Shown: positions 1 through 6,734 of the stretch, piece by piece | Layout of the letters: each line of letters opens with the position of its first letter | Position numbering within the stretch: the first letter of the stretch is position 1 | NCBI GenBank assembly: GCA_017959485.1 | Contig: JAGDAM010000050.1 | Location: 1-8,938 of the forward strand | Length of the DNA stretch: 8,938 nucleotides | Direction: 5' to 3' | Source of the DNA: Clostridia bacterium | GTDB taxonomy: Bacteria; Bacillota_A; Clostridia; Oscillospirales; CAG-272 | Notes under the pieces: model-generated | What the model was told of the DNA's origin: nothing | What the model saw: the letters and a program-made list of their open reading frames with translations, nothing else | The model's database searches: none | Program-made: the position numbers and the translations under genes

Positions 1-109
1 AACAGAGAATCGCCTCTTCAAAGCTTACTCAACAAGAAAAAACTATAACGTCGATGAATTGATTCATACCCAAGCATATTGGTGATATCCCAAATAACAT
101 CTACGTTTA

Positions 110-249
110 CCTTCCCCGGCTGGGGAAGGAGGGCCGCGGAAGCGGCGGATGAGTCGTCGCATCCCTGCAACGATTCTCGCTTTGCAACACCGGTGGCACT
201 GTTTGATAGAAATCCGTCGGCTCCGCCGACACCTTCTCCCGAGGGAAGG
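110..249. repeat. MITE-like element with hairpin-bearing terminal inverted repeats
   Basis: Each end carries two adjacent hairpins. The left end has CCTTCCCC (110-117) pairing with GGGGAAGG (122-129), then GCCGC (133-137) pairing with GCGGC (142-146), then GGAT at 147-150. The right end is the same plan inverted: ATCC at 212-215, GTCGGC (216-221) pairing with GCCGAC (225-230), then CCTTC-CC (232-239) pairing with GGGAAGG (243-249) with one bulge. The reverse complement of the right end therefore aligns with the left end over about 40 bp as imperfect terminal inverted repeats. The core is about 60 bp and non-coding. Elements built this way are common between genes in gut Clostridia; that this one belongs to the same class is inference. 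No clear target-site duplication is visible. Confidence 0.7.
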
Positions 250-297
250 CATAAAATACGGTTTCCGCAAGGCGATCGCTCCATAGCGGTCTTCTTC

Positions 298-343
298 GAT
301 AAACAAAGGCAATACCGCACACTCGGTCTGCACGGTATTGCCT
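298..343 (-). terminator. Rho-independent terminator of the lipid operon
   Basis: Read on the minus strand, AGGCAATACCG (343-333) pairs perfectly over 11 bp with CGGTATTGCCT (317-307) around a 15-nt loop. The T-rich tract TTTGTTTAT follows at 306-298. It lies 18 bp past the stop codon of the acyltransferase gene, so it most likely ends that transcription unit. Confidence 0.85.
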
Positions 344-361
344 GAAGTCTGTTTATTCTGT

Positions 362-2254
362 TTATTCTTCTTTCGCGGCGCTGTTTCTTCTTCTCTCGGT
401 CAGCAGGTCGGCAAGGGCGCCCCAGCGGACGGTCTGCAGACGGTTTGAATAACCGTACGCGCCGCCTTCCCGCTTATCCTCTTCGGACGGATAGAAATAA
501 TACAGATCGTCGCCGTGATATAGTTCGAATTCCTCGCCGCAGGAGAAGGCGAGCGCCTCCAGATTGCTCATCGGTATCGAGAATCCCTCTCCGGAGTCCG
601 GAATATACTCAAAGGTTTCGCGGTCCATCCGGCAGGTCCCGGTCTCGCGGCCGGGTCTTCCCTCTTTCCGGAATATTTTGACATCCGCGCGCGTCTCGAG
701 CCGGACAGAGTCAAGTTCTCTTCTCTCGGTATTCAGAATATCGCGGTAGTAGTCGGAAAGCGTGCTTCCGTCGCCGAAGCGGTAGTATCCGTCAAGGGTG
801 AGTTCCTTGCCGCAGGCGCGGCAGGTTACGGTCATCCCCGAACCTTTTAGCGAATAGAGAGCGCCGCAGTCGCGGCAGCGGTAAAGCAGCTTCTCGACGC
901 CTTCGGCAAGATCCCGCCGGCGGTAGGGACGGGCGGGAAGATCGCCTCCCCTGCTCGAAATACCCTCCGCGATTGCGGCGTCAACCTCTTCGGCCGTCAT
1001 CGCCGCCAGCTCGTCCGCCTTAATCACACGGGTGACTCTGACCGTTATATCCGACCTGAAGAATGCTCGGCGCCACTTGGGTTTCGAATAGTAAGCTCCC
1101 GATATGTTTACGAGAACAAGGTCCCTCCCGAGCCGCCTGAAAAAGCCGCCCGTGCCGCCGACGATCGGATACGTCGTCCCGTCAACCGACAGGCGTCCTT
1201 CCGGGAAGACGGTCACCGAATAGCCCTTGCGGATCATCTTCAGGATGCCGCCGACCGAGCGGACGTCGGAGGTGAAAAGCTTTTTCGGGATGAGTCCGGT
1301 CTTGGCGGCGAGCCGGCGCAAGAAGGGCAGCCGCATATAATACTCGTTCGCAACTATCGCCGAGCGTCTCGAGACCGGCAGCCGGTCGATATAGTAAAAA
1401 TCGTAAAACGAAGGATGATTCGACATCATCACGAACGGTTCTTCGGCTCTCTCAATTTCGCCCGGGTCAACCGTCAGCTTCTGACGGCGGGACCTGAGCA
1501 GGTGAGCGAGTCCGAACAGCGCGGTGTGAACTATCGAATCGGGTGTTCCGTCGTTTTGTTTGAAGTAGATCTTTTTGAGGAAAAAGAATATAAGCGCGAA
1601 GAGCGCCGCCGCGCAGGCAACGATGATCAGTATCAGATACCCGATCGGGATCTGATTTGTGATAAACAGGCGCGCGGCGCTGCCCATGAGGATGGAGGTC
1701 AGGATAGACGGAACGGCACCCGTCGCCATCGTGAGTATATACTTGCGGTAGGGGAGGCGCGACGCGGCACCCCGGTAGCAGATGGCTCCGAAGGGTATGA
1801 TCGGCATAAAGAGCAGAAAATACATAAGCATCATCATGCTCCCGTCGGTGTTGATCGAGCCGCGCGACAGCCGGTCTATCTTTCCCTTCCGCTTTTCGTA
1901 GGTCGACGAGCTGTATCTGAAGGTTCTGACGAGAACGAAAATGATCGTCGCCCCGAGACAGACACCGGCGTCGCATAGAAGAACCGCCAGCGGGAAAGGG
2001 TAGCTGAGTCCGGCAGATATCTGAATGAACTCGGCGGAGATGAAGATGACGACCATCTGAAGCGCCTCGATTACCGTGATCGATAGCGCTCCGAAAAGCC
2101 CGTGCGAACGCAAAAGGTCGCTCGCGGTATCGAGATCTTTCGCGAACTCCGCCTTCACGAGCGGGACGACGATGTTTCGCAGAAACAGGACGAATAATAC
2201 GATTATGATTGTCAGCGATACGATAATGACCGCTTTCTCGGCTTTTTTGTTCAT
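362..2254 (-). CDS. DedA/VTT-domain and PlsC-type acyltransferase fusion protein
   Basis: This 630-residue membrane protein has four parts. Residues 1-230 form a multi-helix region resembling the VTT/DedA (TVP38/TMEM64) family: several hydrophobic spans and a re-entrant-looking stretch around 145-165 (FMPIIPFGAICYRGA). Residues 245-430 look like a 1-acylglycerol-3-phosphate acyltransferase domain, with the HX4D motif NHPSFYD (His280, Asp285) and FPEGR (350-354), which match motifs I and III of PlsC enzymes. Residues 460-481 hold a four-cysteine zinc ribbon (Cys460, 463, 478, 481). Residues 500-615 resemble a PH-like beta-rich tail. Known chemistry of the acyltransferase family is acyl transfer to a lysolipid at the inner membrane face. 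DedA-family proteins are linked to lipid flipping. Coupling of the two is inference. The start at 2254 has only a weak GGAAG 12 nt upstream. The gap from the hydrolase stop is 24 bp, consistent with one operon. The four-part layout is unlike stand-alone PlsC, usually about 200-250 residues. Confidence 0.85.
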   Translation of the reverse strand: MNKKAEKAVIIVSLTIIIVLFVLFLRNIVVPLVKAEFAKDLDTASDLLRSHGLFGALSITVIEALQMVVIFISAEFIQISAGLSYPFPLAVLLCDAGVCLGATIIFVLVRTFRYSSSTYEKRKGKIDRLSRGSINTDGSMMMLMYFLLFMPIIPFGAICYRGAASRLPYRKYILTMATGAVPSILTSILMGSAARLFITNQIPIGYLILIIVACAAALFALIFFFLKKIYFKQNDGTPDSIVHTALFGLAHLLRSRRQKLTVDPGEIERAEEPFVMMSNHPSFYDFYYIDRLPVSRRSAIVANEYYMRLPFLRRLAAKTGLIPKKLFTSDVRSVGGILKMIRKGYSVTVFPEGRLSVDGTTYPIVGGTGGFFRRLGRDLVLVNISGAYYSKPKWRRAFFRSDITVRVTRVIKADELAAMTAEEVDAAIAEGISSRGGDLPARPYRRRDLAEGVEKLLYRCRDCGALYSLKGSGMTVTCRACGKELTLDGYYRFGDGSTLSDYYRDILNTERRELDSVRLETRADVKIFRKEGRPGRETGTCRMDRETFEYIPDSGEGFSIPMSNLEALAFSCGEEFELYHGDDLYYFYPSEEDKREGGAYGYSNRLQTVRWGALADLLTERRRNSAAKEE

Positions 2255-2278
2255 TGGCCAGAAACGCTTCCGGATCCG

Positions 2279-3265
2279 TTATCGTTCGGTGACGGTACGG
2301 CTTTCGAAAAAGCCGACGGTGAGACCGGCGAGACGGGCGACGTCGGCGTCGGTCGAATAGCAGAGTTCGTGCTTGCTTTCGGGGAAATCGACGACCTCAG
2401 CGGAGGGCACGCGGGCCGCGAAGGCGCGGATCGCGTCGGTGCTGACTACGGTATCCTTCCCGGCGGTAAAGACCAGCATCGGGACGTCGATCTTTTCGGG
2501 TTCTCCCGCTTTCAGCATCTTGCCGGGCACGAGCATCGACTCGAGCGTCCAGCGGTAGGTCGGAGAATAGTTCTGGTAATCGGGATTGGATCTCTTGAAA
2601 AGCTCGTAGCGTGAAAACCTTGCTTTACCCGAAGAGCAGGCGTCCTCGAACTTTTCCTCTCCGGGATACTCGTGCGAGAGAAAAATCCGCTTTTTGGCGC
2701 CCCCGAACAGGATGGCTGCGCGGCAGATAAGGCGTCCGACCCAGGCCGGCCAGCTGCCGGTCGAGGGACTGATCATCGGAGATGACAGAACGGCTCCGGC
2801 GACGGTTCCGGGACGCCTTTCGAGATAGAGGGACGCCACGGCTCCGCCCATCGAATGCGCGAAGAGGAAGACCGGCATATCCTTCGGGACAATCTTTTCG
2901 ACAAACGCGGAAAGATCGTCGACGTAATCGGTAAACCGCTCAACGTGCGTAAGCGTCTTGTCCGGGACGTCGCGGGTGCTGCGTCCGTGACCGCGCTGGT
3001 CGTATAAATAAACGTCCGAGCCGTTGTCGAGCAGATATTTGACAAACTCGCGGTATTTGACGACACCCTCTGTGTAGCCGTGAAGAATTATTACGCTCCG
3101 CTTCGCGGACGGCGCCCGATACGCCTCGTAATAGAGGGACGCCCCGCCCGAGCCCTCGAAAAATCCGGACGCGGTACGCGAGGACTCGAGGAGCGGTTCG
3201 ACGTATTCGTCCATTATCCGGTCGTACGCGGCGGAAGGGATTACGCTGATATCTGCGCAGTTCAT
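2279..3265 (-). CDS. Alpha/beta hydrolase, monoacylglycerol lipase / lysophospholipase type
   Basis: This 328-residue protein has no signal peptide and is probably cytosolic. It fits the serine aminopeptidase S33 / monoglyceride lipase (PldB-like) family. Visible marks are the oxyanion-hole strand end LHGYTE (His62, Gly63), the typical YDQRGHGRS segment (88-96), the nucleophile elbow AHSMGG (Ser138), the acid loop AGKD (Asp271) and the catalytic histidine in SKHE (His299). The order and spacing of Ser, Asp and His are normal. The elbow reads A-x-S-x-G where G-x-S-x-G is classical. The likely reaction is release of a fatty acid from a mono- or lysoglycerolipid; the true substrate is unknown. 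The start is supported by GAGGTG 5 nt upstream. It lies 15 bp downstream of the symporter stop and 24 bp upstream of the acyltransferase start, so it is the middle gene of a compact operon. Confidence 0.88.
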   Translation of the reverse strand: MNCADISVIPSAAYDRIMDEYVEPLLESSRTASGFFEGSGGASLYYEAYRAPSAKRSVIILHGYTEGVVKYREFVKYLLDNGSDVYLYDQRGHGRSTRDVPDKTLTHVERFTDYVDDLSAFVEKIVPKDMPVFLFAHSMGGAVASLYLERRPGTVAGAVLSSPMISPSTGSWPAWVGRLICRAAILFGGAKKRIFLSHEYPGEEKFEDACSSGKARFSRYELFKRSNPDYQNYSPTYRWTLESMLVPGKMLKAGEPEKIDVPMLVFTAGKDTVVSTDAIRAFAARVPSAEVVDFPESKHELCYSTDADVARLAGLTVGFFESRTVTER

Positions 3266-3280
3266 AACGTCACCTCGCGT

Positions 3281-4705
3281 TCAGTCGCGTTTCCCGGCGG
3301 AACGGAGTTCCCTTATCCGCGAGAGAACGTCTTTTTCTTTGTAAAGGAAGAAGAGCAGCGCGCCGGCAAGGCAGGTGCCGGTAGCGATAAAGGCGGCGGT
3401 GCGGTACTGGCCGGTCGTCACCGTCTCGGCGCCGTTGACGAGCCGGGCGGCAGTGACCGACGTGTATACGAGCATCGCGATCGCCTGCCCGAGCTTCATC
3501 GCGAAGGTACGCGCGGCGAAGAACATGCCGCTGCGGTCTTCGCCGGTTTCAAGCGTGCTCAGCTCGGATACGTCGGCAACGCAGGCCTGCGGAAGGATTC
3601 CGAGAATAGCCATCGGGATTCCCGCGAGCACGGCGACTATGATGCCGAAGATATGCACCGTTCCGAGCGTCGCTCCGCTCGACACGGCGGTGATAAGAAA
3701 CACGAAGGCGTACACGAAGAAGCCGACAATGATCATTTTCTTCTTGCCTGTCTTCGGAGCCAGTTTGTTGACGACCGGATAGAGCGACAGACTGACGACG
3801 GTCATCAGGACGGTCAGAAGGAAGGTCTTGTCCGATCCGATGCCCATCAGGTTGGTCTCAAAGTCGGCAAGTCCGGTCTGGAAAAGAGTGACGGCAAAGA
3901 AGTAGATGACGTCGGAATACATAAACCGGCGGAAGGAGGAGTTCTTAAACGTAGCAGCGAGAGACTTGAATGCGGGCGTCCTGACCGGCTTCGAATTGAT
4001 GTAATCCCTTTCTTTGATAAGAAAAGCCGGAAGAATCATCGCGATCGCGGCTACCGCCGACAGAACTCCTATCGCGAGGCGGATGCCGCCCTCGTCGCTG
4101 CCGGCGACTCCCTTGAGCATGCCGGCGAGATTGGGCATGAAGGTCGCGACCGAGAATCCGGCGATATACGTGAACGAGATGTAAGTCGATACGTTTATGC
4201 GGTGCTCCTGCGTGTCTCCGAGCTCGGCTATCAGCGCGTTGTAGGGCGTGCAGTAGAGCGTCATCAGCAGATAGAAGAGCATCAGGAGGATGAAGATGAG
4301 CGTGTTGTTGAGCGCGATTGAGGAGGTAGTCGGAATGAAGAAGACCCCCGCGGTAATAAATGCGAAAGGAATCGCGATAACCTTCATAAAGGGGATGCGC
4401 CGCCCGCCCCTGAAGTCGGCACGGTCGGACCAGCTGGCGATCAGCGGATCGGTAACGGCGTCGAAGACCCGTCCCACGGCGGTGATGATGCCGAACAGGG
4501 TAATCGACGCGATGAGGGGCGTCTGTGTGATCAGCGAGCTGAAGATCCCGTTCGTCCAGCCGCTCTCGACGTTGCCGGTGTAGAGATGTACGAGCCAGGT
4601 TGAGATAATGCCCGAAAGAAGACTCCATCCGAACTGACCCACGGCAAATATCCAGAGAAGTCCGTTGGTGATGGGTTTCAGTGTGCGTTCTGTCTGTGTC
4701 TGCAT
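3281..4705 (-). CDS. MFS transporter of the GPH (MelB-like) cation symporter family
   Basis: This 474-residue integral membrane protein has about 12 hydrophobic segments, the usual length for glycoside-pentoside-hexuronide:cation symporters (MFS_2). The helix II to loop segment GRVFDAVTDPLIASWSDRAD (78-97) carries Arg79, Asp82 and Asp86, matching the MelB Arg52/Asp55/Asp59 cation site, followed by the basic loop GGRR. The segment TPYNALIAELGDTQEHR (153-169) is also typical. It should import a solute with Na+ or H+. Substrate cannot be read from sequence: sugars are classical, but the same superfamily includes the lysolipid transporter MFSD2A, which suits the lipid genes downstream. I chose the start at 4705 because AAAGG sits 10 nt upstream. 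An in-frame ATG 14 codons earlier (4747) has no ribosome binding site and abuts the palindromic repeats. It is first of three close-packed genes. Confidence 0.88.
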   Translation of the reverse strand: MQTQTERTLKPITNGLLWIFAVGQFGWSLLSGIISTWLVHLYTGNVESGWTNGIFSSLITQTPLIASITLFGIITAVGRVFDAVTDPLIASWSDRADFRGGRRIPFMKVIAIPFAFITAGVFFIPTTSSIALNNTLIFILLMLFYLLMTLYCTPYNALIAELGDTQEHRINVSTYISFTYIAGFSVATFMPNLAGMLKGVAGSDEGGIRLAIGVLSAVAAIAMILPAFLIKERDYINSKPVRTPAFKSLAATFKNSSFRRFMYSDVIYFFAVTLFQTGLADFETNLMGIGSDKTFLLTVLMTVVSLSLYPVVNKLAPKTGKKKMIIVGFFVYAFVFLITAVSSGATLGTVHIFGIIVAVLAGIPMAILGILPQACVADVSELSTLETGEDRSGMFFAARTFAMKLGQAIAMLVYTSVTAARLVNGAETVTTGQYRTAAFIATGTCLAGALLFFLYKEKDVLSRIRELRSAGKRD

Positions 4706-4752
4706 GGCGGACTTACCTTTCGATGTATATGTTGTTTTTTCGAACATAATGA

Positions 4753-4817
4753 TTTCGCCAAAGGCGAAAATGATGAATTCAGCTTGCGCTGAACACTATG
4801 AGTTCGCCAAAGGCGAA
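4753..4817. repeat. Three phased short palindromes between two genes
   Basis: Three hairpins lie in a row. The first is TTTCGCC-AAA-GGCGAAA (4753-4769). The second is TTCAGC-TTGC-GCTGAA (4778-4793). The third is TTCGCC-AAA-GGCGAA (4803-4817). Their centres are about 24.5 bp apart, and the linkers share an ATGA-type sequence. The outer two are near-identical and the middle one is a different palindrome. None is followed by a T-tract on the minus strand, so they are poor terminators. They may shape mRNA decay between the phosphoesterase and symporter genes, or be mobile repeat units. Confidence 0.75.
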
Positions 4818-4827
4818 AAAGAACGGT

Positions 4828-6633
4828 TCACTCGTCACGACGGCGAGAACTCTTCAACGTTGCCGCCGCGAAGGCAACCGGCGCGAACGCGGCAATAAGG
4901 CCGGCGCTTCCGCCGCATCCGCCTTTCGGCTTCGAGGTTTCGGTCCCGGTGTCGGGAAGGCCGGATGTCTCCGGAGCGGGTTCGGAAGAAGCGGTCAGCG
5001 ACGTCACATCGGACGCCTTTTCGGTCTGCTCTTCCTCCGTCGTTTCGACTGACGCGTTTCCGAATCCGGGCATCGCGACCGTGCGCTGGCTCGAACTCAT
5101 GTAATACTGCTTTTTTATCGTGGAATAGTTGCGAATCTGCATAGTCGTTCCGTCAGCCGAAAAATAAAGCATCGTAACGATACCCACCGGTCCGACCGAC
5201 GAGATGTCGACGCTCTGCGGATCGGTCAGGATCTGCGTGACGGTGTTGCCGTTTTTGCCTTCGGTCTGCGTGACGACGACCTCGTCGCAGGGATCGTGTC
5301 CCGACAGGACAAGGAAGATATTCGGATAGACCGAGACGAGTTTTTCCCACATCTGGTCGCCGTTGTTCGAAGCCCCGGAGTTGCTCCCCGACGAATTCGG
5401 AGCATAGACGTCACCCGCGTCGAGAGTGGTCCCGTCTCTGAAGAGATAGCAGTGAGTGGTGATTATCACCTTGCGGTCGGGATGTTCGGATATTATCTTC
5501 CCAGCCCAGTTCAGGACCTTGTCCGACGCCCCGTAGTCGATGCAGAGCACGAGAAAGTCGGTCCCTCCCGCGGAAAAGAGTTTGTAGGTGTTCTCGGCGG
5601 AAGCTTTCGCCATTCTGCCGTCGAGAGTATCGAGATATTCGGGCACGGCGAATGTCTTGTTGTATTCGGGCGACTTGTCGTGATTTCCGCGCACCAGCGA
5701 ATAGGGGACCTTGCCGTTGAGCTTGAAGATCTGCTCCTTCGCGAGATCCCATTCGGCCTGCGTATTCTTGTCGGTGATGTCTCCGAGCCCCATAACGAAG
5801 GCGATCTTCTCTTTTTCTATATTCGAGACTATCCAGTCGTAAACGCGGGTAAGCTGATTCGGAAATTCGTACGTGATCTTCTGGGTGTCGCCGACGACGG
5901 CGAACGAGAAGGCGTATTCTTCAAGCGCGGGAGGCGTTTTGACGAAGGCGACCGTCTTATCAAGATAATAACCCGGAGTTGCCGATTCTATCCTTTCCTT
6001 CCCGGCACCCGCCGAAAGGTCGAATGAAAGCATCGGTGTTCCGGAACCGGTCCCGGCGGCGTCCGCGGCGATCTCGCCCGCGGTTCTTGCAGAGGAGTAA
6101 AGTGTCACCGACGACAGCTCGCCTTTGAAGTACTGGGAGTTTCCGCTGCGCAGGTCTCCACCGACCGCGGGAGCCATCGAGATCGCCTTTTTGCAGAAGG
6201 ACAGTCCCTCGAGTTCGCCCGCCTTCACTCCGTTTTTGTAACAGATCAGTTTCCCCGACACGGTGTCGTTGACTATCGCCAGATGCACCGGCGAGTTCCC
6301 TCGCACGTCGACTCCCTCGAAGATCCGGTCATAGACCGTCTTGCCGTCGTCGACGAAATAGAGGCGCGGCGCGCCGTTTTTGTGGATCTCGAAACTGATG
6401 CACTGCGACATACCGCCGTAGTTGCCGATGATGACTCCGCCCCTCGACGACTGCGAGGAAGGGAGCCGCAGCACGCATTCAAAGGTCGCGGGTATCCCGG
6501 AGAGCGGCGCGGACAGAGTATATCTGTCAGACGTAAACGTCATACCGCCCGCCTCGGACATCGCGAGAGGCGCCAAAAAAGCGGAAACAAGACAAAAAAC
6601 GAGGAAGAACAAACAAACACGGAAAGCTTTCAT
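4828..6633 (-). CDS. Secreted, anchored LamG-like/metallophosphoesterase protein
   Basis: This 601-residue protein begins with a signal peptide (Lys2, Arg5, hydrophobic 6-22, cleavage probably near 24-26). Residues about 30-200 look like a laminin-G/concanavalin A-type beta sandwich. Residues about 241-505 form a calcineurin-like phosphoesterase domain: GDTQ (248-251), GDITD (284-288), GNHD (316-319), TTHC (392-395, His394) and GHDP (445-448). Motif one is normally D-x-H; here it is Asp249-Thr-Gln251, so one metal ligand differs. A Thr/Ser/Glu-rich linker (528-570) holds LPDTG (559-563). The end has GGCGGS (571-576), a short hydrophobic stretch and SSRRRDE, consistent with anchoring at the cell surface. 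The substrate is unknown; extracellular phosphomono- or diesters are plausible. The start at 6633 has AAAGG 10 nt upstream, about 47 nt below the predicted transcription start. The next gene begins 122 bp downstream with no terminator in between. Confidence 0.85.
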   Translation of the reverse strand: MKAFRVCLFFLVFCLVSAFLAPLAMSEAGGMTFTSDRYTLSAPLSGIPATFECVLRLPSSQSSRGGVIIGNYGGMSQCISFEIHKNGAPRLYFVDDGKTVYDRIFEGVDVRGNSPVHLAIVNDTVSGKLICYKNGVKAGELEGLSFCKKAISMAPAVGGDLRSGNSQYFKGELSSVTLYSSARTAGEIAADAAGTGSGTPMLSFDLSAGAGKERIESATPGYYLDKTVAFVKTPPALEEYAFSFAVVGDTQKITYEFPNQLTRVYDWIVSNIEKEKIAFVMGLGDITDKNTQAEWDLAKEQIFKLNGKVPYSLVRGNHDKSPEYNKTFAVPEYLDTLDGRMAKASAENTYKLFSAGGTDFLVLCIDYGASDKVLNWAGKIISEHPDRKVIITTHCYLFRDGTTLDAGDVYAPNSSGSNSGASNNGDQMWEKLVSVYPNIFLVLSGHDPCDEVVVTQTEGKNGNTVTQILTDPQSVDISSVGPVGIVTMLYFSADGTTMQIRNYSTIKKQYYMSSSQRTVAMPGFGNASVETTEEEQTEKASDVTSLTASSEPAPETSGLPDTGTETSKPKGGCGGSAGLIAAFAPVAFAAATLKSSRRRDE

Positions 6634-6652
6634 CCGGGCACCGCCTTTGTCC

Positions 6653-6668
6653 CCGGGCGCGAGCCCGG
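6653..6668 (-). promoter_or_regulatory. Leader hairpin just upstream of the phosphoesterase ribosome site
   Basis: In the transcript, CCGGGC (6668-6663) pairs perfectly with GCCCGG (6658-6653) around a TCGC loop. A second GCCCGG copy lies directly before the start codon (6639-6634) and could pair with the same left arm instead. That alternative would enclose the AAAGG ribosome site in its loop. The hairpin is seen; any regulatory role is inference. Confidence 0.4.
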
Positions 6669-6686
6669 AAACGGATTTTCAGAGCA

Positions 6687-6715
6687 ATTATACATTTTTT
6701 GCGTCTGTTTGTCAA
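6687..6715 (-). promoter_or_regulatory. Perfect-consensus sigma-A promoter of the phosphoesterase gene
   Basis: On the minus strand, TTGACA (6715-6710) and TATAAT (6692-6687) are separated by exactly 17 bp. The transcription start should fall near 6680, giving a leader of about 47 nt before the ATG at 6633. Both hexamers match the housekeeping sigma consensus without a mismatch, so unregulated activity should be strong. Confidence 0.9.
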
Positions 6716-6734
6716 GTATTCTGTTGACAAACAG
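6705..6734. promoter_or_regulatory. Candidate operator: 11-bp inverted repeat over both -35 boxes
   Basis: CTGTTTGTCAA (6705-6715) and TTGACAAACAG (6724-6734) are perfect inverted copies with an 8-bp spacer. The two TTGACA boxes of the divergent promoters sit at the inner ends of the arms. The arms extend 5 bp beyond each -35 hexamer, so promoter consensus alone does not explain the symmetry. A dimeric repressor bound here would block both promoters. No regulator gene is in the window. Confidence 0.65.

Larger units (their letters stand above)
1..361. other. Gene-free stretch with a repeat element and a terminator
   Basis: I see no credible protein or RNA gene here. The short open frames on both strands overlap the palindromic repeat at 110-249 and have no plausible ribosome binding site or recognisable family. 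Positions 1-109 are AT-richer than the rest of the window and hold only a 14-bp palindrome (ATGAAT-TG-ATTCAT, 54-67). Positions 250-297 hold nothing I can name. The MITE-like element and the terminator are listed separately. The end of another gene could lie just left of position 1, but nothing visible shows it. Confidence 0.6.

Noticed and set aside
54..67. 14-bp palindrome ATGAAT-TG-ATTCAT as an operator
   Set aside because: No gene or promoter adjoins it within the window, and a palindrome of this size in AT-rich DNA can occur by chance.
3080..4321. Long plus-strand open frame of 413 codons opposite the hydrolase and symporter genes
   Set aside because: It runs antisense across two well-supported genes, has no known motif, is highly charged and Arg/Gly/Asp-rich, and lacks a ribosome site. 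It is an antisense shadow of GC-biased codons.
4706..4747. Upstream ATG (4747) as the start of the symporter
   Set aside because: There is no ribosome site before it and the extra 14 residues are polar and not family-like. The ATG at 4705 has AAAGG at good spacing.
4753..4817. The repeat row as a CRISPR array
   Set aside because: The units are perfect short palindromes of two kinds with near-identical linkers and no spacers, and no cas genes are nearby.
4753..4817. The palindromes as an intrinsic terminator of the phosphoesterase gene
   Set aside because: No hairpin is followed by a T-tract on the minus strand.
4945..4959. LPDTG as a standard sortase cell-wall signal
   Set aside because: The hydrophobic segment starts too far downstream and is preceded by a Gly-Cys-Gly motif. 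It may be coincidental, so I did not call a classical sortase substrate.
5296..6027. Plus-strand open frame of 243 codons opposite the phosphoesterase
   Set aside because: It lies wholly antisense to a gene with intact catalytic motifs and shows no recognisable domain or start signal.
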